The translations under genes and the position numbers were made by a program. From NCBI RefSeq assembly GCF_016458305.1, contig NZ_JAEMHL010000013.1, positions 35,291 through 99,290 of the forward strand: a stretch of 64,000 bases of DNA. Reading direction: 5' to 3'. How positions within the stretch are numbered: position 1 is the first letter of the stretch; every line of letters begins with the position of its first letter. Shown piece by piece: positions 55,755 to 64,000 of this stretch. This DNA comes from Geomonas anaerohicana. GTDB lineage: Bacteria > Desulfobacterota > Desulfuromonadia > Geobacterales > Geobacteraceae. A model generated the notes under the pieces. That model searched no databases, was not told the origin of the DNA, and saw nothing but the letters and a program-made list of their open reading frames with translations.

Positions 55755-57068
55755 TTAGCAGCCGCCTCCGCCGCCGGAGGTGCCACTGCCGCTGCTGGTA
55801 GTGACCGGGCTATGGTAGGCCGCATCCGTATCTTCGATCTGGTTGCCGGTCGCATAGGTCGGCTCGGGGCTCAAAAGACGCGTGTTGTAGGTGACTATGG
55901 CGCGCCCGGCGTCGATGTTGTAGGTGCGCGAATCGGTCAGGGCGGTGGTATCCCAGATGGAGCCTACCGCGAGCTTGCCGCCTGCGTTGGCGAGGGTGGT
56001 GCCGACCTTGTCGGAGCTGGCCATGAGTCCCCACTGCCCCCAGGAGCCGTCGTACCAGATTGCCTTCATGGTTCCGGCGTTGGTCTCGTTGTAGTAGGCA
56101 TAGCCGTCGATGGCGAAGAAGAGAACGGAGGCGATGTTGCCGGCGCGGCAGATGGTATAGACCGAGGTGCGACCGGCCGGAATGGCCAGCGCCGTCTTCA
56201 CGTCGTCGATCGATTTGAACTTGCCGGCGGTGTGCAGGAGGGTGTGTGCCTTGTTGCGGCCACCGTGCACGGCACCCTCGAAGACCACGTACTTGGTCGG
56301 GGTCGAGGTGTCGATGAGGTCGGAGGTGGGGCCGGCGGGCACGTCGGTGCTCCTGCCGTCGATGAAATCGTTGCCGGCGGTGCCCGCGGTGACCGCGGCG
56401 ATCATGTCGGAGAGGGAAGCCCTCAGGTCAGGCCTGACACGATTGATGCCGTTGGGGGTTGCCACGTAGCTCGACCTGGCGACGGTGGGCTTGTCGAAGA
56501 CCAGCGGCAGGCCGGCCGCCTTCCAGGCCTTGTTGCCGCCGTTGAGCACCTTGAGCCTTTCCTTGGGGAAGCCCCAGTAACGGAACACGGTGTAGCCGCG
56601 GGTCAGGTTCCAGGGGGAGCCGCTCTCGGCCTCGGAGGTGGTAAAGACGATGGTGGTGTTGGCGTCGATGCCGGTACGCTGGATCAAGGTGTCCATGGTG
56701 GTCCCGTCGGGAACCATGGAACCGGTGTACATCGGCCCTTCGACGCGGGTTTGCGCGAGCTCGGTGGTGAGGCCGACGCTCTGGGAGCCGGCGATGTGCC
56801 CGAGATCGTAGTTGGTTGCCGTGCCGTCGACTTGGAGGATCACCACCCGGTCATAGCCACCGGCCTTGTTTACCTTGCCCTCCGTGATCCACTGGTTCAG
56901 GTCCGCGGGTTCGATCAGTGCGGTTGCAGTTTTGGTCGTGGTAATGCCCTTGGCGGGGCTGTCGTAGCTCGTATTACCGCACCCCCAGATGCTGAGAGCC
57001 GCTACGGCCACCAGACCGAGCAGCGAGAACAGCAGTAATCTGCTCTTTTGCATCATCTTCTCCGACAT
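55755..57068 (-). CDS. extH: Rhodanese-like lipoprotein, ExtH-like
   Basis: A 437-aa lipoprotein. The lipobox is in VAALSIWGCGNTSY. Two rhodanese-like domains follow, at about 45-205 and 235-385. The second has a Cys at the catalytic place (VYTICRAGNIASVLFF), while the first lacks it (TTIVFTTSEAESG). The C-terminus is Gly-rich and ends in a Cys (SSGSGTSGGGGGC). Start follows CCAAAGGAGGTTGT, an excellent site. It is the first gene of the ext locus; the AT-rich region upstream carries LysR-type boxes. Sulfur- or selenium-transfer chemistry is plausible for such a domain. Confidence 0.88.
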   Translation of the reverse strand: MSEKMMQKSRLLLFSLLGLVAVAALSIWGCGNTSYDSPAKGITTTKTATALIEPADLNQWITEGKVNKAGGYDRVVILQVDGTATNYDLGHIAGSQSVGLTTELAQTRVEGPMYTGSMVPDGTTMDTLIQRTGIDANTTIVFTTSEAESGSPWNLTRGYTVFRYWGFPKERLKVLNGGNKAWKAAGLPLVFDKPTVARSSYVATPNGINRVRPDLRASLSDMIAAVTAGTAGNDFIDGRSTDVPAGPTSDLIDTSTPTKYVVFEGAVHGGRNKAHTLLHTAGKFKSIDDVKTALAIPAGRTSVYTICRAGNIASVLFFAIDGYAYYNETNAGTMKAIWYDGSWGQWGLMASSDKVGTTLANAGGKLAVGSIWDTTALTDSRTYNIDAGRAIVTYNTRLLSPEPTYATGNQIEDTDAAYHSPVTTSSGSGTSGGGGGC

Positions 57069-57409
57069 ACAACCTCCTTTGGATTGGGTGAAATATGGCT
57101 TCCAACAGATCTTAGAGTTCCGGTCCTCCTTTCTCCTTTATTAGCACAGTCAAAGACTACACCTGCAAAAGTTAAAATAATTTCGTTTTCTGTCAAGAAT
57201 ATAGCTAAGACAAGTTAACGTGCTGAGAAATCGACAAAAGTAATGTCAAAGGTCGCCATGTCAAAATAACTGATCCAACAGCTCTGGTGCAAAGTACTGA
57301 CTTATTACTGCTTTTGGCGAGAACTTCGCAAGAAGGACGGCTCACAAAGGTACTGTCGCTTCTTCGCAGAATAGGGCGAACTACTCAAGTGAAAGTTTTT
57401 CATGCCGTC

Positions 57410-57424
57410 ATGCGTAACACGCAT
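57410..57424. promoter_or_regulatory. LysR-type box 1
   Basis: ATGCGTAACACGCAT: perfect 6-bp dyad arms around AAC, and it fits the T-N11-A pattern of LysR sites. Confidence 0.68.
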
Positions 57425-57540
57425 AGTAATTAAATAAATCTTACATTACTTTCTGAGTCGGCAGCTTTTGGCCACATTCAGTGTTGCAATTCATATAAGA
57501 ATTTTGCAATATGCACAAACGACATATTCTCACACAACCT

Positions 57541-57555
57541 ATGCGAGTTTCGCAT
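57541..57555. promoter_or_regulatory. LysR-type box 2
   Basis: ATGCGAGTTTCGCAT: perfect 6-bp dyad arms around GTT, T-N11-A pattern, 25 bp before the LysR start codon. Suggests autoregulation. Confidence 0.7.
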
Positions 57556-57580
57556 GGCCGGCAGCGTCGAGACCAGATAG

Positions 57581-62423
<4,843 letters not shown>

Positions 62424-62490
62424 CAAGCTTCCGCTGGTAAAAGTCCCCCTTTGCGAAGGGGGATTTAGGGAGATTTGCTTTTGGTTGATC

Positions 62491-62604
62491 CCGTTCCCAA
62501 GGTCCACCTTGGGAACGCAAAGCCTCTTCGAAGCGCCAACTTCCCTCGGATGCAAAGCTGGAGCTTTGCGCCATATGGGGTTCCCAAGCTGGAGCTTGGG
62601 AACC
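62491..62604. repeat. Family B repeat cluster, copy 3
   Basis: CGTTCCCAAGGTCC with its mirror arm, a middle unit CAAAGCTGGAGCTTTG, and GGTTCCCAAGCTGG with its mirror arm. Between nifJ and the MFS gene. No gene is seen in 62424-62618. Confidence 0.82.
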
Positions 62605-62618
62605 AGGGAAAATCCCCC

Positions 62619-63818
62619 CTAAGGGGACAGGCACCTGGCGGAGCCTGTCCCCTCCTTCTCAAGGGTGCTCGCGGCGAAAAGTACCGCCGCTGCAAGACCG
62701 ATCCAGCCGGCGGCGTAAAAGACTGAGGTAAGCCCGAACCGGCTCTGCAGCCATCCCCCGAAGAGCGGCCCCACCAGGAAACCGAGGTTCAGCGCCGCAT
62801 TGAAAATACCGACGGCAAGCCCCGTCCCGTGACGCTCCCCCTGCTCGAGAAGAAGCGCGGTGCTGGCCGGCTGCGAAAGCACGCTGCAGAGCCCTATCCC
62901 CCCACCCAGCACGAGCACCTGGTGGAACCCCTGTGCCGCGGGAATCAGGAAATAGAGCAACGACACCGAGATCCCACCCAGCAGCACCAGGGATTTTCGC
63001 GAACGGCAATCGGACAGCCTGCCGACCGGACGCAACAGCGTCGTGATGACCAGGGTGCTGGAGGCGAGCACCAGGCCGGTCTGGGTGCCGGTAAGCCCCA
63101 GCCGCGCGTTCAAGAGGATGGGGAAGAATCCCGCCAGAAGGGAAATACCGCACCCCCTTCCGAAAATGAAGACGAGAAGCCCTCCCATGGCGCCGTGGCG
63201 CGCCACCTCGAGAGCGGCGGGAAGCGTCAGTGAGACCTTGTCTTTTCCGGACGGTGCCCCGCCGCAAAGGGCGGAGGGGATGCACCGCAGCGCTACAGCG
63301 AGCGCCAGCAGGCACAAAAGGGTAAGGCTCGCGAAGATGCCGTAGAACCCCCACAGGTCATGCAGCACTCCCCCCAGGACCGGCCCAATCCCGATGGCAA
63401 GGTAGAAGGAAATGTCGAAGGTCCCAGCCGCGCGCCCCTCTCCGTCCGTGCCGCTCGCCCTTCCGAGCAGGGAGAGCATCACCGGGCGAAACATGGCGCA
63501 GGCCACCCCTTGAACCAGGCGCAGCGACATAATGACCATCAGGTCGGAACTGAGAAGGTAACCAAGGGACACCAGGAGGTAGAGGGCGAGGCTGAAGGTT
63601 ACGGCCGCCCTCGGCCCGAACCGGTCGACGCAGCCCCCCATGACCGGGCTGAAAACGATCTTGGACAAGGAGAAAAGCAGCAGAGGCAGCCCCAGCAGAA
63701 GGCCGCGTCCCCCGAGGGAAAAAAGGTAGGTGGCAAAGAAGGCGTCGGCGATGCCGAAGCCGAGGCTGGTGGCGAAGTTGATCAGAAACAGCGACTGGAA
63801 CAGCTTTGTGTTCTTCAT
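62619..63818 (-). CDS. MFS transporter
   Basis: A 399-aa protein with twelve membrane segments. The loop between helices 2 and 3 has the family pattern (GGCVDRFGPRAAV), and the second half repeats it (PVGRLSDCRSRKSLVLL). ATG 63818 follows CCGCAAGGACGCCGGC, better than a start 20 codons further out. The C-terminal ten residues ([10 protein letters not shown]) are encoded by a family A repeat, so the original end has probably been replaced. Substrate unknown; the closest look is to drug or sugar exporters. Confidence 0.87.
   Translation of the reverse strand: MKNTKLFQSLFLINFATSLGFGIADAFFATYLFSLGGRGLLLGLPLLLFSLSKIVFSPVMGGCVDRFGPRAAVTFSLALYLLVSLGYLLSSDLMVIMSLRLVQGVACAMFRPVMLSLLGRASGTDGEGRAAGTFDISFYLAIGIGPVLGGVLHDLWGFYGIFASLTLLCLLALAVALRCIPSALCGGAPSGKDKVSLTLPAALEVARHGAMGGLLVFIFGRGCGISLLAGFFPILLNARLGLTGTQTGLVLASSTLVITTLLRPVGRLSDCRSRKSLVLLGGISVSLLYFLIPAAQGFHQVLVLGGGIGLCSVLSQPASTALLLEQGERHGTGLAVGIFNAALNLGFLVGPLFGGWLQSRFGLTSVFYAAGWIGLAAAVLFAASTLEKEGTGSARCLSP
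62623..62652. repeat. Family A repeat, copy 6, forming the end of the MFS gene
   Basis: GGGGACAGGCACCTGG then CGGAGCCTGTCCCC. It overlaps the last ten codons of the MFS gene, whose stop lies just beyond it. Confidence 0.82.
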
Positions 63819-63925
63819 GCCGGCGTCCTTGCGGGGTCTGCGACCGCACGTCGTCCCTGCCCCGATGGTAGCACTCATTAGCCCCCGCCCCCGCCTGCTA
63901 CGGTGTTTTATCGGTGAGAACGCGC

Positions 63926-64000
63926 ACCTCCCCCTGGAGGGGGGAGGCTGGGAGGGGGGAAGCCGGATCGAGCCGCTACGCTCCCCCTCCCTGTCCCTCC
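63926..64000. repeat. Family C repeat at the window edge
   Basis: CCTCCCCCTGGAGGGGGGAGG (63928-63948), then G-rich and C-rich blocks running to the end of the window. The element may continue outside. Confidence 0.6.

Larger units (their letters stand above)
57069..57580. promoter_or_regulatory. Divergent control region between extH and the LysR gene
   Basis: 512 AT-rich bases without a gene, unlike the GC-rich surroundings. It contains two copies of an ATGCG-dyad (below). Promoters for both directions are expected here. Confidence 0.75.

Noticed and set aside
57468..57492. Sigma-54 promoter in TTTTGGCC...TTGCAATT before the LysR gene
   Set aside because: The GG-to-GC distance is 14 bp, not the required 10.

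Overview
The window looks like chromosome of a Geobacter-type bacterium (Geobacteraceae; Geobacter or Geomonas would fit). It is GC-rich and carries the ext genes for a multiheme electron conduit, many sensor kinases, a bacteriohemerythrin, a pyruvate:ferredoxin oxidoreductase and several families of short palindromic repeats. This assignment comes from gene content, not from a database search. No rRNA, tRNA, CRISPR array, phage or transposase was seen.

Layout. (1) 1-8.4 kb, minus strand: cytochrome c assembly (ccsB, resB start) split by a small GxxExxY cassette with inverted ends, then def, a GcvR-like ACT protein, ftsK, RNase J, two small membrane proteins and plsC. (2) 8.5-18.9 kb: ssb, an orphan kinase, a short coiled-coil protein, an 84-aa AhpD-like selenoprotein gene read through an in-frame TGA, a MATE exporter, a CheR-like methyltransferase, fabH, a HEAT-repeat protein, an HD-GYP protein, radA and a dksA-like gene. 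(3) 19-31.5 kb: sensory genes (GAF kinase, flavodoxin-fold reductase, hemerythrin, CHASE8-type hybrid kinase, GGDEF-EAL protein), tpx, an AI-2E-family permease and a thioredoxin/DsbD-like fusion. (4) 31.4-35.6 kb: a tight three-gene operon of corrinoid protein, UroD/MtaA-like protein and DUF1638-like hybrid kinase. (5) 36-45.7 kb: a galactose island (glf, GH2, galT, M24-like, galK, a GH1-SDR fusion, glycosyltransferase). (6) 46-47 kb: a cytosolic chemoreceptor behind a FliA-type promoter. (7) 47.2-57.1 kb: the ext locus on the minus strand, extH-I-J-KL and extM-N-O-P-Q-S, with about 31 CxxCH heme motifs. (8) 57.6-63.8 kb: a LysR regulator, nifJ and an MFS transporter.

How parts may work together. 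The ext locus reads as a quinol-to-outside electron chain: the ExtO/P/Q Rieske-cytochrome b module in the inner membrane, cytochromes ExtS/N/M in the periplasm, and the ExtI porin with ExtH and ExtKL at the outer membrane. ExtKL itself appears to be a selenoprotein, so together with the AhpD-like gene the window holds two candidate selenocysteine genes that ordinary gene calling would truncate. The least described unit is the corrinoid/UroD-like/kinase operon, which I read as a possible sensor for methylated compounds or for corrinoid state. Repeats also run into coding sequence: one family encodes the same peptide inside a kinase and at the end of an MFS transporter, and another is spliced into the 5' end of extM.
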